Assembly: GCF_905220565.1 (NCBI RefSeq)
Contig: NC_059416.1
Location: forward strand, 10,478,001 to 10,542,000
Source of the DNA: Melitaea cinxia
Lineage: Eukaryota > Arthropoda > Insecta > Lepidoptera > Nymphalidae
Reading direction: 5' to 3'
Length of the DNA stretch: 64,000 bases
In this document: piece by piece, positions 10,317 to 22,021 of the stretch
How positions within the stretch are numbered: position 1 is the first letter of the stretch
Layout: every line of letters starts with the position of its first letter
Position numbers and translations under genes: made by a program
Notes under the pieces: model-generated
Database searches by the model: none
The model's input: only the letters and a program-made list of their open reading frames with translations
Told to the model about the DNA's origin: nothing

Positions 10317-10606
10317 CTAGCTGTGCTCGCGACTTCGTCCGCGTGGAATTTAACAAAAAATTTATTGTTTAGTTCACAGAGTAAAAAAAATACTAAAATA
10401 CATCAGATTCCTGCCAGTGAAACTCCTGTCAAAATCGGTCCAGCCATTTCAGAGATTAGCCGGAATAAACAGACAGACAGACCGACAGACAGACAAAAAA
10501 TATGTTATTTTGGTATATGTACCATGTATACATACATCTGCATTTAGTAAAAAGCGGTTATTTTAATATTACAAACAGATAATCCAATTTTATTTATTTG
10601 TATAGA
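10317..10606 (-). mobile_element. Non-autonomous Helitron
   Basis: Same family as 710-1026. CTAG at 10317-10320 is the 3' end, preceded in sense by GCGGACGAAGTCGCGAGCAC. TCTATACAAATAAATAAAAT at the right edge is the 5' end. Confidence 0.8.
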
Positions 10607-10809
10607 TTGACAGAGCGAAGTCTGTCCGGGTAGTTAGTATATAAATGTATACAAATATTCCTAACATTAAACTCGGCTACATGCGTTAACATCATTATAA
10701 CAAAGGTCAAATATATGCGTGGTTATATTACAAGTCAGTCAAGTCGAATCAGTGTTTACATTACATTTGCTGACATTTACAAAGTTCCCAGGAATGTATT
10801 AGAGCCTAA

Positions 10810-10915
10810 AATATCCACTTAGGTAATTACGCGCGGCTGACACCCGAGGGCGGCCCGCGGCGATGGATCGGAAAATTATTTCAGAGACACGCGCGGTGTA
10901 GCCGTGTCTTCGTAT
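10810..10915. other. GC-rich island
   Basis: GCGCGGCTGACACCCGAGGG, GGCGGCCCGCGGCGATGG and ACACGCGCGGTGTAGCC stand out from AT-rich surroundings. GGCGGCCCGCGGC recurs near 59407. No open frame or family was recognised. Confidence 0.3.
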
Positions 10916-10975
10916 TTGAGAAAATGAATTTTACTGGCTTGTTTATTTTTATTTGATCAATTATTTATAGAGATA

Positions 10976-11148
10976 CTAGCTTTTACCAGGGGCTTTGCTC
11001 GCAATGTTTTTTTCAATAATCAGTATCCTATGTTACTTTTAATACTTTCAAAAATATATGTACAAAGTTTCATGATAATCGATTAAGTAGTTTTCACGTG
11101 AAAGCGTAACAAACAAACTTATATTCACATTTATAATATTAGTAGTGA
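10976..11148 (-). mobile_element. Helitron-type element
   Basis: The minus strand runs from ACTACTAATATTATAAATGT to GCAAAGCCCCTGGTAAAAGC and TAG, with CTAG at 10976-10979. Short, non-coding and typical of the order. Confidence 0.65.
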
Positions 11149-11690
11149 TTTTTAAGCTACTTCAAGTGAGTCCACTTTGGGAGTATTATTTTCATATATC
11201 TATATTCGGGTTGTAATGACTTATTTCTGGGCAAATCAATCGTAGAACTTTTGACCGTCTAAGTTTTATGCTACACTATTCATCACTACTACAGAACGGT
11301 TGTATTACTAAAAATATAACTACACTAGTACAAACCTTATAAAGGAGGAAAGTAGAAATGCATATCAAAGATTTTTACTACAAAAGGAAATCCAATGTTA
11401 TCTATTCATGTCTCGACTTAAAAGTAAGCAGTAAGATTATCTTCTAAGAATAATCAAACAATTCTATGCCACACGAAATGCAAACCAAACCTTAGTATGC
11501 TAATTATATAATACCTATATATTTATATAATACTTATATATTTTTTCATGTGTTTTCCTCATAATTTTTACTAAGTCAACCGATTTTAACTATTAGTTTT
11601 TTATTCGAAAGTTAGTGCTTATTATGTGGCTCTGTTTAAATTTGAGCAAGATGTGTCGAGTAGTTTTGAGTTATTCCCTATAACCCGACG
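11149..11690. other. No gene seen
   Basis: AT-rich with no terminal repeats or homology to other parts of the window noticed. Confidence 0.4.
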
Positions 11691-11781
11691 AGAAAAAAGG
11701 TCAGGCTCAACCAGATCATGTATCTGAACCGGATCAGGATAGAACGAGGCATGCCAGATCCGGCAAGCTCTATCAGGACCA

Positions 11782-11900
11782 GGTCTGGTCCAGACAAGGA
11801 TAGCCTGATGTAAAATATAATCAAGTATGGTAAGGCATACTGGATCACGACCCGGTCCGGTCCAGATAAGGACAGCTTGATGTAAAATATAATCAAGTAT
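11782..11900 (+). repeat. 72-bp tandem duplication
   Basis: GGTCTGGTCCAGACAAGGAT at 11782 recurs as GGTCCGGTCCAGATAAGGAC at 11854. In both, CTTGATGTAAAATATAATCA or a one-base variant follows. A more diverged third unit may precede at 11710-11780. Confidence 0.75.
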
Positions 11901-12360
11901 AATGTGTATTTAACTTCACATTTTATAAGCTTAGACTAAGATACTTAAGTCTGTCGTCAAAGAGAGCGAAATAATTATCGAAACATTCCTAATTAATTTC
12001 TTGTAAAAATAAACATATCTCAAATACGAAGTTCATTAATTAAATTCCGAAATCAATACACAGTACACACCGTATCCGTAATGAAATTAATCGGAGCCAT
12101 ACGCGAAGCTTTCAAGTAACAAAAGTCTTAATTAGATTACAAACAATTTGAACCTTGTACGGTGTTTTAATTGATGTAATAACAAAGTACGAGAAGAATC
12201 TTCGTTTAAGATAACATAATAAATTTAAATAATAGTTATAAATATCGTAAGAGCGTATCAGCGCAAAGTTTTAAGTCCTAATTATTGCTAGGAAACTTAT
12301 ACGAACTAAATACATAGATAGGTTATGAAGCATTAATTATGTGAAAGTTTTATAGTACAT
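11901..12360. other. No gene seen
   Basis: AT-rich stretch with no recognisable element. Confidence 0.4.
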
Positions 12361-12386
12361 ACTTGAGGTCAGTTATATCAGAAATC

Positions 12387-12617
12387 AGTTCAGCCTATTG
12401 CAGTCCACTGCTGGACGTAGGCCTCCCCAAGTTCGCGCCAGATATCCCGGTTTTCCGCAATCCCCATCCAGCCTACACCGGCAATCTTACTTAGATCGTC
12501 GGTCCAACGGGCCGAAGGACGTCCCACACTGCGTTGGCCAAGACGCGGTCTCCACTCCAGGATCCGTCTGCGACACAAATGACCAGCCCACTGCCACTTC
12601 AACTTGCTAATTCTGTG
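12387..12617 (-). pseudogene. RTE ORF2 C-terminal part of the inverted insertion
   Basis: The minus strand encodes HRISKLKWQWAGHLCRR, then LEWRPRLGQRSVGRP, ARWTDDLSKIAGVGWMG, WRELGEAYVQQW and a stop. This is the C-terminal end of an RTE-clade reverse transcriptase protein. The segment has a short deletion around CRRRILEW compared with the fragment at 56740-57060. Confidence 0.85.
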
Positions 12618-12625
12618 GGCTATGG

Positions 12626-13260
12626 CCTATTATATCCTCCGGCGTGCGGTAAGACAGGGAGATGTAATATCACCGAAACTGTTTACCGCTGCGCTGGAGG
12701 ATATCTTTAAGACCTTGGATTCGGAGGAACGAGGCATCAACGTCAACGGCGAATACATCTCTCACCTTCGGTTTCGCCGACGATATCGTCATCTTTGCGG
12801 AGACGTTGGATGAGTTAGACCAAATGCTGGCCGGCCTAAACGAGTCCTCCAGACGTTTCGGTCTCTGTATGAACTTGGACAAAACGAAAGTTATGTTTAA
12901 CAACCAAGTCATACCGAGACCGATATCGGTAGATGGTACCCTTCTCGAAGTTGTTCAGGATTACATTTACCTAGGCCATACTATCCAACTAGGCCGCAAA
13001 CAACTTCGAGAAGGAGGCCAATAGGAGGATTCGGTTGAACTGGGCGGTGTTTGGCGCAGGCTTCGTCGAGTCTTCAGTTTGAAGATTCCACAATGCTTGA
13101 AGACAAAAGTCTTCGAGCAATGCGTCCTGCCTGTGTTAACATACGGAGCCAAGACGTGCACACTGACGAAGGGACTGGTCCACAAATTCAAAGTCGCTCA
13201 ACGTGCAATGGAACGGGCTATGTTTGGGGTTTCTCTCAAAGATAGGATTACAAATGAGAA
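12626..13260 (+). pseudogene. RTE reverse transcriptase part of the inverted insertion
   Basis: The plus strand reads GVRQGDVISPKLFTA-like residues, then the catalytic FADD box (FADDIVIFAETLDEL), LDKTKVMFNN, DYIYLGHTIQLGR, FEQCVLPVLTYGAKT and finally AMFGVSLKDRITNE. About three frameshifts (near 12772, 12996 and 13055) break the frame. The YADD-type box is preserved, but the fragment starts in the middle of the RT domain, so no enzyme can be made. Confidence 0.85.
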
Positions 13261-13291
13261 CGAAACGAAAAACGAAAGTAACTTGAGGTCA

Positions 13292-13769
13292 ATAGACTAC
13301 AAAAGATAAATTATACTGGGAAGGTCGAAGGTAAAGTTAGTTGCGTGCTTGTCATACTCTTGTACGTAATAAAATGAATTGACAGGTCTATATGAATTGT
13401 CTTTTCTCCATGCTATATTCTGGCACAGAGCCTACAGCTGCATTGAATATCTGTGTCGAAAAATAACACTAGTGCCGAAAGGAAAAAAAAATTTAAAATG
13501 ATTGTTAGCGGCTTCGACCGCCTCACTTTTGAAATGTTATAGTGTTAAAACTCCGTTAGCTGTGTGACTAGTTGTCCCGCTAATTTTTGAGATATTATGA
13601 TAATATTATGTTTAAATAATGCTTTTTAATCTTTCTATGTCTTAATTTGACATTGAAAGCTTAGATAATGCACCAGATACGCACGCACGCACCAGAGAAT
13701 TAGAGAGCCAATCACGATTGTCATAGAGCGGTTGAGTTAGTATGTTGCGGGTAACGTCATTCAATCGAA
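13292..13769. other. No gene seen
   Basis: Mixed-composition stretch without a recognisable element or long frame. Confidence 0.35.
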
Positions 13770-14149
13770 GTTTATTTATTTATTTAAGCATACTAACAAT
13801 ATACATATTTTAACACTGATATAAACACATTAAGTATACATTAAGATAATAATAATATAATAATAATAATAATAAGCCTCGCTCACCATCTGAGGCAACT
13901 GGGGATCCGGGACGGTTCACTCGCAGCCAGGATGCAGAAGGCGGTGTTACTTGACTCGGCTAGGATTGTCCGCCGGTTTCTCAGCCTACAGCCCTAACCC
14001 CCGGCCGTTTGATCTCCCTACCGGGGCGTATTCCTCCACCCGCTTATATTTATATATGTAAGTATAAGTAAATTTACTATATTATCTATATAAGTAGTTA
14101 TTGTAATATATGTATCTATTATATATTGGGCGGGCGGAGTGACATTCAG
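13770..14149 (-). repeat. Probable retroelement fragment with TAA/TTTA simple repeats
   Basis: A (TTTA)n run at 13772-13788 and a (TAA)n run at 13851-13875 precede GC-rich sequence (CCCCGGCCGTTTGATCTCCC, TACCGGGGCGTATTCC). The arrangement of simple repeats followed by unique sequence resembles LINE 3' ends read from the opposite strand. The family is not assigned. Confidence 0.35.
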
Positions 14150-14442
14150 TGGGATAATAATAATAATAATATTTATTTATTTTCTCACCACAATATTGCT
14201 AACAGGACATTAGATAGGTACATAATAACATGAGCACTAATATTGTGGGAGACTGGTGCCTAAGCTAGGCTCGAGGCCTGTGTTTCAGGACACCAGGTCT
14301 CCACCCCTTAAAAAAGTACATTTCAAATATCATCATACGGGCATTAACAATTTTGTTGTAAACAATATTATATGAGATAGTAACTTTATATATCTAAGGT
14401 TAGTATATTTTATGTTATTCGTGGTACGATATGGGTTAGGTA

Positions 14443-14513
14443 GTGTGTGTGTATGTGTGTGTATGTGTGTGTGTGCGCGTGTGTGCGTGTGTGTGTGTGT
14501 GTGTGTTGTGTGG
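14443..14513. repeat. GT-rich microsatellite
   Basis: An interrupted (GT)n tract with GTATGTGT and GTGCGCGTGT variants, inside the 3' untranslated region of the LINE. Confidence 0.9.
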
Positions 14514-14530
14514 GCATGGGTGCTAGTATG

Positions 14531-17494
14531 TTAGAAGTACTCATAAGTTAGGGCAGAAAGAATCGCTTCCGTGTCATCATAGTTCAATTTCTGTAACCAG
14601 TCAGTTAATTTCCGTTTACACCTATTTTTAGTGAGGCTGTATATAGGCAGAAATCTATTGATTTTGTTGTACAAAAAGCCACCCAAGCTGCAAAAGAATC
14701 GCTTTGAGAACCTTGTGGAAAATTTGCTACACTGTACAGGATTGTACCGCCTTTTGGCGTCTGACACTGACGGGTGATATTCAAGAAGTGTGTGTTGTCT
14801 TAGTAGGGTGTCAAGTATAAACAATTGGCGCACCGTTAAGACCTGGCACTCTTTGTATAACAATACAGTGGGGTAACGATACGGTTTAAATAATGATACC
14901 TTCAGTATAGCTCTTTGTGCTCTCTCCAGGCAAATCAGTCTGGTTTTCGGTGCACCACCCCAGGACGTGATACAATAAGTTAGCACCGATTGAGCGACGG
15001 CAAAATAGACAGATTTCAATCGGTTAGCATCCAAGACATTTCTTATTGTTTTAAAAACGTATATAAGTTTTCGTAACCTGTTATTAATCGCATCTATATG
15101 TTCGTCAAATCTAAGATTATTATCAATCACTACTCCCAAGTATTTTACAGTCTCTTTTTTTTGCAAGCGTGTGCAGTCGCATGTAGCGTTTTGTGGTTCA
15201 GAACACGAGTGAACTTGTATGGCGTGAGTAGTAGACTGTGGTACAGTGCCTTTAAAGGAGAAAGTGATGTAAGTGGTTTTCGCGCTATTTAAAGTCAATA
15301 GGTTTCCTCGTAACCACTTTGAGATAGTATTGAAACCCGACTGAGCATACCTGTATGTTTCGGCCCATGTATCTGCAGTGAATAAGAGAGCAGTGTCGTC
15401 GGCAAAGCTGATTATTTTGCAACCAGGGATGGTGAGCATACTCAGGTCGTTGATGTAAATTAGAAATAGAGTAGGTCCAAGTACGCTACCTTGAGGGGTA
15501 CCATAAGTCAATGTACTCTCGTCACTGATGTACTCGTCTATTCTAACTCTCTGGGTACGCTCACTCAAATAATCTTTAAAAAGGCATAGAGGTACACCTC
15601 TAATCCCTAGATTTTCCATTTTCCGGATAAGGAGGGGTACAGAAACCGTGTCAAATGCTTTGGCAATATCCAGGAATATACCCAAGACTTTCCGCCCTCC
15701 ATCCATCTCTGATACTATAAAGTTGGTAAGTTCATTTACAGCATCAGAGGTGGATCTACCCGCACGAAAGCCAAACTGCGCAGGTGAGAGAAGATTGTTT
15801 TTTTCTAGAAAATTAGTAAGCCTGCTATTCATAATCCGCTCCAGTATTTTTGAGAGAGCAGGAAGTACGGCTATTGGCCTATAGTTATTAACACAGCCTC
15901 GATCCCTACTCTTATAGATCGGGTGTATGATGGCTTTCTTGAACACCTTAGGAAATTTGCCTGTAGAGAGCGCAAGGTTGCAAATGTATGTTAGAGGTGG
16001 TACTATAATGAGCTCGTGTTTTTTTAATAGGTTGCTGGAAATGTTGTCCCAACCCTTTGCACAGTCACTACGGAGTGCCCTCAACAGCCCAGTGACTTCC
16101 TCCTCGTCAGTTGGCAACATGACCATTGATTGCGGGTTTATATATTTTACCAAGGTGTTAAGTGGTTCATTCTGTGAGGTTATATTTTTCTCCGCAAGCT
16201 GTTTACCAATGTTTGAGAAAAAATCATTGACAAAGTTTATCGAGAGATTCGGTGTGGCTAGTGTATTCAACAAATTAGTAGATGCATTTTCTTTATATTT
16301 GGTTCTGCCTGATATGTTATTTATCACTGACCACAGTTCTTTTGGGTTTCTGTCTGCTTTGATTACTGCTTGTCTATCATATTCTAATTTAATATTTTTT
16401 AATAGCCTATTACAAAAATTTCTGTACCTAGAAAAAGTGATTCGCAAGATCTCATTACTAGGTGCCTTTTTGAGGTTCTTATGTAAGGCGTCCCTGTGTC
16501 TGATACATCGGAGTAGACCAGGAGTAATCCATGGTTTTATAGTTACTTTTCGATTTGGTATTTTAACTGTTTTAGAATTTAGATCAATTAAATTTTTAAT
16601 TAAATTTATCATCGTCTGAGCGGCATCGTGAGGGTTTTGCGTCTTATACACTTCGCTAAAGTCAAGCTTCATCATGTGGGCATCCAATTGTTCATAATTA
16701 ACACGGACAACAACTTTTTTTGCTATGGTTTAAGTTACTTTTTTCGCAAGATATAATAAGATTGTGTCATGATCAGTTAAAGCAGAGTGTGCGACCAAGG
16801 TAGAAGCAGGTAGCCCAGTTTTGAGGATAAAATGATCAAGACAAGCATTCTGTCGAGTGGGCAAGTAATGGGCAGGCAACAGGCCATGTGATGCTAATAG
16901 GTTTAAGTACTTATATTTGATTGTATCTCGGCATTGTTGGTGAATGTTAATATTTATATCTCCCGTAATTATAATATTTTTATAATGAGCTATATTTGTT
17001 AATATGTCATTTAAGGAAGATAAAAAGTTGGTAATGTCTCTATAGCTCGGAGGTCGGTATATGACTAACAGTACTGTACTAGAGTCAATTGTTATTTGAA
17101 GACAATTAGCATCCATAAAAGTAGGCTCTACCACCGTGACCCTTAGTGCTTTGTGTGTATAAACCACCACACCCTCGTTTTGTGTACGGTTATTAACCGT
17201 CTTAAAACTATTGTAGTTTGCTAACTCAGGAATATTTTGTGTATTAAGCAACCAACATTCAGTTAAGGCGATTATTTCCCAGTCAATTTTTGCCCTAGCC
17301 AGTATGGTCATAAAACCTGGCATGTTTTTTGTAATACTTCGTATGTTTTGACTTAGGAATTTCAGTGACTGGGCTGGATTAAAGTTTGGTGGGATACAAT
17401 GGTCCAAGTCACACGTTGAAGATTCAGACACAGAGACAGAGTCTATATTGTTAAGATCCTTAATACATATATCAATAACTATCATGCATAACAT
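14531..17494 (-). pseudogene. LINE ORF2: APE-type endonuclease plus reverse transcriptase, one in-frame stop
   Basis: Two reading frames, 17494-16730 and 16687-14531, are in the same phase and are separated by a single TAA at 16730-16732, giving about 987 codons in all. The N-terminal part has the endonuclease motifs in order: FLSQNIRSI, LTECW, TGDININ, LDHF and LTDHDT. The second part has RT motifs: CAKGWDNIS and RPIAVLPALSKILERI, then the first aspartates in GIFLDIAKAFD at about residue 340, GTPQGSVLGP at about 395-405 and the catalytic FADD at about 428-431. The C-terminal thumb and tail extend to 718 residues. Such proteins nick target DNA and reverse-transcribe their own RNA at the nick. 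Apart from the stop, no frameshift is seen, implying a recent insertion. A long frame on the opposite strand (15927-16619) is only its antisense shadow. Confidence 0.9.
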
Positions 17495-17639
17495 TAAATT
17501 TTTTTTCAGCTTGCATAATACAAAATAAAACTATTAATTACTTAAAAAAAGAATTACAAAAGAGGATATTAATAAAGAAAAAAAAAAAAGAGTTGATTTG
17601 TAGAAACAGTTTTACTTAAGGAGTTTCATGCCAATTCTT

Positions 17640-17795
17640 CATGTTGTTATCATGTACACCTGATAGCGATCGTTACTCATAGTAGGGAAATATCCGCTAA
17701 CCCGCATTAAAGCAGCGTGGTGGATTAAGCTCTGATCCTACTCCTACATTGGGAAAGAGGCCTATGCCCAGCAATGGGAAATTAGTATTAATAAA
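17640..17795 (+). mobile_element. SINE, 5'-truncated
   Basis: Plus-strand 3' part of the RTE-tailed SINE: ATGTACACCTGATAGCGATC, then AGCAGCGTGGTGGATTAAGC and AGGCCTATGCCCAGCAATGG with a GAAATTAGTATTA end. Confidence 0.8.
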
Positions 17796-18969
17796 AATAT
17801 CTGTTTTATTTGTCAGACTGCTTGACCTTGTTACCTCACTATGTCACCATATCTACCTCAAAAACACGTAAAGGATCACCTAACAAGAGTCATTTCTTTT
17901 GACAGGTAAGTTATTCATCAATTTATACATTAAGTAAATGCATCGAACTACTAACAATGCTTTTGAATTCAGGTACCAAGACTTATAAAAGCATCTTTCG
18001 AACCAATATATCTTCCATTAATTAATTAAAACGAGTTTAAATTGACGGTTTTAAGTAACTAACTTAACGTTCTAACCTAGACATTTAAGAAAATTGTGTA
18101 TATTATTATACGTTAGTTCCCAAGTCCCCGCATCGTAGCTCGCAAACTCTTTATCTTCTGGGGAACTATTCTGCGGTGCGCTCGAGTTTTATAAAGTTAT
18201 TTTCATACGTAAAAGCTTTCTAAACAATGCCGATAATGCTCCGTATACGAAGTGTTGGAAAGATTTCGTTTATAAATATGTTAATAAACCTCCCGTAGGT
18301 CCACTTTGTTTGTAACTTAAGATTTCTTGCACGGCATAAAATGATACCTAATGTACATATTTTTAATAGAGATGTTACATATATGATGTTTCGGATCTTT
18401 ATGAATAATATTACATCGATTTTGGATACGGTTACGGATATGAAAATATTTCGGATTACCCGACGAATTACGATGGATTTACTGAGTTCCAAGGAATTGT
18501 CAAAGTAATAGAAGGATATGTTAAACAAGGCGTGCGGGTTGTGCGGTATGTGTCGGTTGGACTGATTGAAATTGTTATACGAAACATTTGTATCGATTTT
18601 TGTCATAGTTACGAATAATTTTTATTTCGGATACCCAATAGTTTAACTAAACATAATCACTAAATATAATAAGTAAAATCACTAATAAATACAATTAGTA
18701 AAATCACCAATTTCTAATTCTTACGTAATTTTTACTAAACTTTTTGAGGATTTTAATTTATACCAACTATAAAAAGGGCAAATGTGGACATTTTTGTTGG
18801 TAATTAATTAGCCTAGCAATCGCTTTATCTGTTTTAATGCTTTCGTCACTAGATATCAATATTCAAATGAAACATATGACATAAAACACCTAAGGCCACT
18901 TAGTAGCAGAAGTGTAGCTGTGAAATACATGTTAAATACAATTAAGAAGTCTACTTTCCACAATGATAA
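17796..18969. other. No gene seen
   Basis: AT-rich. A 128-codon open frame on the minus strand at 18220-18606 has biased, low-complexity composition and no recognisable domain, so I do not call it. Confidence 0.4.
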
Positions 18970-19235
18970 AACATAATTGTGTGTGCTGGCAAACGAAAAA
19001 AAATCGACTTCAATTACATCGACAAGTAATACAACGTAGGTAGATGAAAAAATAGTCAAGTAAATACGCATTATCAAAGATTACTCCAAAAGTTGTAACC
19101 AAATCTCGATGAAATTTAAACGTGACCACGTGATAAACATCGGCATTCGATTAAATTAAAAATCATCAAAAATCGGTACACCCAGTAAAAAGTTATGCGG
19201 ATTTTTGAGGGTTTCCCTCGATTTCTCTGAAATCC
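18970..19235 (-). repeat. ~600-bp repeat, truncated copy
   Basis: It starts with a diverged AATTGTGTGTGCTGGCAAAC end and stops after TTTCTCTGAAATCC. The outer unit with the CCTCCTCC end is missing. Confidence 0.7.
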
Positions 19236-19259
19236 AGTCATATATATTTTAGCTAATTA

Positions 19260-19500
19260 AAAAATATATATTTAAAACTAATAGACTCGGCAGACGTTGT
19301 CCTTCTACCTGGAAAACAGCTAACAAATTTGATTGCTTACATACCGATAGCAGCGCCACCTACCGGGTCCAATTGAGATAAAAACTACCCTATCTCCCAA
19401 GTTGGACCCAATTACATATGTTTACAAAATTTGATAAAAATCGGTTCAGTAGTTTCGGAGTTTATCGCACACATACATCGTGACACGAAATTTTTATATA
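19260..19500 (-). mobile_element. Helitron-type fragment
   Basis: Shared with 29029-29390: CCTATCTCCCAAGTTGGACC, then AAAATTTGATAAAAATCGGT and TCAGTAGTTTCGGAGTTTAT. A degraded GACTCGGCAGACGTTGTC block marks the 3' side. Confidence 0.6.
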
Positions 19501-20124
19501 TAAATTAAAATATCGTACGTTGTTTGAATAGGAGAACAATTTGAGTTTCCACTCATGTTCTACCATTGTTCCTAGCTAAGGCCATGGATGTAGAAACGCT
19601 ACAATATCCGCTGTGCGAGTGAGACGGATATACAGAGTGAGACAGAGCTACTACAAAGGGTTGGGTGTTTTATCGCGTAGCTTATTGTTTCTGAAGTATC
19701 ATTTAAACTAGGTTCTTTATAGAGTACCTATGGTTGGCTCTTGTAGTTTTACTGTGTCTTTATGACGTTAGCTTTTGTTTGCGGTTAATTTTATTAGAAT
19801 ACTTTTTTTTTTATGGATGGGTTAGGACAGTGGTTACAATAACTACCTATTGCGTTAGTGGACACAGGTCCGTTCCTTGCTTATGACAATAATTCTGTAA
19901 AAACCGTACAGTTTTTTTTTTAGTTTTTATATATGTGTACCGATACCACAGAATTAATAATGCTGTGGATATAAAAATATCGTTTATCTTATTCATTTAT
20001 AATTAAAAATAACAGTCTTTAGAGGCATGTTTAAGGTCAATAATATTATGTTAATGTTTTGAAGTGCGTATAAATACTACTATTTTTTATGTACATATAA
20101 TACATCATTTATGTATGTTCGCGT
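19501..20124. other. No gene seen
   Basis: Mostly AT-rich. No element was identified. Confidence 0.35.
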
Positions 20125-20520
20125 TTCATCCTGTAATATCCCACTGCTGGGCAGAGGCCTCTTTTCCCCATGTAGGACAGAATCAGAGCTTAATCTTTGG
20201 GTTGTCTGGAAGAAATGGCTAAATAGCCATAAGTCCGCCCATTGTGTTAACATTAATTTTACAGTAATTTTTATTATTAATTTTACAGTCTGTAAATATT
20301 TTTTTAAATGTGTTTATTGTTTAAAATGTAGTTGTGGTGTACAATAAAGTATAAATAAATAAATAATCCTCCACGCTGCTCCAATGCAGGTTGGCGGATA
20401 TATATTCCCTGCTATGAATAATGATCGCTATCAGATGTACATGATAACAACCGGGATCGACGGCTTAACGTGCTCTCTGAGGCACGGTTGGAAGACCCAC
20501 AAGGACTAGCAACCAGACCA
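20125..20520 (-). mobile_element. SINE interrupted by a LINE 3' end
   Basis: SINE sequence at 20125-20190 and 20369-20520 is continuous once the insert is removed. The joined blocks are AGAGGCCTCTTTTCCCCATG and CTCCACGCTGCTCCAATGCA. TAATC appears on both sides of the insert as a short target duplication. Confidence 0.75.
20191..20368 (+). mobile_element. LINE 3' end nested in the SINE
   Basis: It contains TAAATAGCCATAAGTCCGCC, a GTACAATAAAG polyadenylation-like signal and a terminal ATAAATAAATAAATA run. A related fragment lies at 38086-38225. Confidence 0.7.
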
Positions 20521-20875
20521 GAAATAAATATTTGTATAAACACAAATATCCACTCCAAGTGGGAATCACACCAGAGAGGTCGTCATGTGTCATAAAACAC
20601 TTGAATTGTCTATTTTTTTTTTTTTCGCATTACAAACCTTATTTATTCGCATTACAAACCTTTTTTCGTGAGAAATCTTCTACTGTATAACATCAACTCA
20701 AGTCAAACTCTACGAGCGACATCGAAAGAAAAGCAGCGAGAGAATACAATACTGTAGGAGGCAAGGTTAAGTTAAATAAATTAAATGAAATTCGATTTTC
20801 ATAAAGATGTTTAATATATGAATGTACAACACCCAAGAGACTCTTTTATGAACTTAAAATAATATATTATATTAA

Positions 20876-21502
20876 CATAATTGTGTTTGCTCGCAAACGA
20901 AAAAAAACCGACTTCAATTACATCGACAAGTAATACAACGTAGATCGACGAAAAAATAGTCAAGCAACTACGCGTTATCAAAGATTACTCAAAAAGTAGT
21001 TCTCAGATCTCAATAAAATTTATATGTGACCACATGATAAACATCAGCTTTCGATTAAATTAAAAATTATCAAAATCGGTACACCCAGTAAAAAGTTATT
21101 GCGGATTTTCGAGAGTTTCCCTCAATTTCTCTGGGATCCCATCATTAGATCCTGGTTTGCTTATCATGGTACCAAACTAGGGATATCCCCTTTCCAAAAA
21201 AAAAAGAATTATCAAAATCGGTACATCCAGTAGAAAGTTATGCGGTATAATAAACATAGGTCGACGAAAAAAGCGTCAAGTAAAAACGCATTATTAGATA
21301 TAACTCGAAAAGTAGTAGTTAGATCTCAAATAAATTCAAATGGGACCAATTGGCACACACCACCTTTCGATTAAAACAAAATTTGTCGAAATCGGTCTAC
21401 CCGGTGAAAAGTTCTGATGTAACATACATAAAAAAAAAATATATATATATATATATATACAGTCGAATTGAGAACCTCCTCCTTTTTTGGAAGTCGGTTA
21501 AA
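20876..21502 (-). repeat. ~600-bp GCGAGCAAAC-family repeat, full length
   Basis: The best-preserved copy, running from TTGTGTTTGCTCGCAAACGA to CCTCCTCCTTTTTTGGAAGT with both internal units. An (AT)n run at 21437-21460 has expanded near its outer end. Confidence 0.85.
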
Positions 21503-22021
21503 AAGAAGAAAATAGCTAGCCAGCGAACCTTTATAATAAATATAATTTTTAACAAAAAAAACCGACTTCAAAAAGGAAACTAAAAAGTGGAAAATAAATT
21601 TACTTAGTACAAAGTAATTCGTATTTTGATTTAGTTAATCAGAAATGATTAAATAAATATTTTATAATTTTGAAGTCGGTGCCTAGTGCCTAACGGCTTC
21701 GTCTGCTCGTTTGCCTCCATTCTTATTATAAAATATATATATATATATATAAGTTTTATATATTTAGCGCGCGATAAAATCCGAAAAAGTTGTTTCGATA
21801 TCAATGTAATTAATAATATGTTTTAGGTATATCTGTCTGTCTAGCGAGAAACGAGAGATTAATTTATTAAATGATGTTTTCAGCTTAAGATTATTGCATA
21901 ACATCGGATACCTTATTTAAGTTTGTAATGTACCTAATGTTATAATCTCATTTCATCGTCATCACTTCAGTATGAAAAAAAAATGATCTCACTTCAGTAT
22001 TATTATCACTACATAGTATAT
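21503..22021. other. No gene seen
   Basis: AT-rich with an (AT)n tract near 21735-21750. A short Helitron-like piece (GCCTAACGGCTTCGTCTG) may be present near 21690. Confidence 0.3.

Larger units (their letters stand above)
12372..13280 (-). mobile_element. RTE LINE insertion with inverted 5' part (twin priming)
   Basis: The insertion is bracketed by an exact 11-bp duplication, ACTTGAGGTCA, at 12361-12371 and 13281-13291. Inside, 12387-12617 is the RTE 3' end on the minus strand, and 12626-13260 is the preceding reverse transcriptase part on the plus strand. The two parts abut with their adjoining ends missing only about a dozen codons relative to the intact order seen at 56740-56830. About 20 bp of filler (AAACGAAAAACGAAAGTA) lies before the right duplication. 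Confidence 0.85.
14150..17510 (-). mobile_element. Jockey/CR1-group non-LTR retrotransposon, nearly intact ORF2
   Basis: A LINE on the minus strand with endonuclease and reverse transcriptase followed by a ~380-bp 3' untranslated region, which holds a GT-rich microsatellite at 14443-14513. The 3' end has ATAAATAAATATTATTATTA in sense. No ORF1 (gag-like) is seen upstream of 17494, so the copy is 5'-truncated near the start of ORF2 or ORF1 has been lost. The exact 5' border is uncertain. Confidence 0.85.

Noticed and set aside
15927..16619. 230-codon open frame on the plus strand
   Set aside because: It lies entirely antisense to the LINE reverse transcriptase frame and has no domain of its own.
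18220..18606. 128-codon open frame on the minus strand
   Set aside because: Composition is biased to I, N and R with no recognisable domain, no splice-site context and no repeat in the window; chance in AT-rich DNA is more likely.
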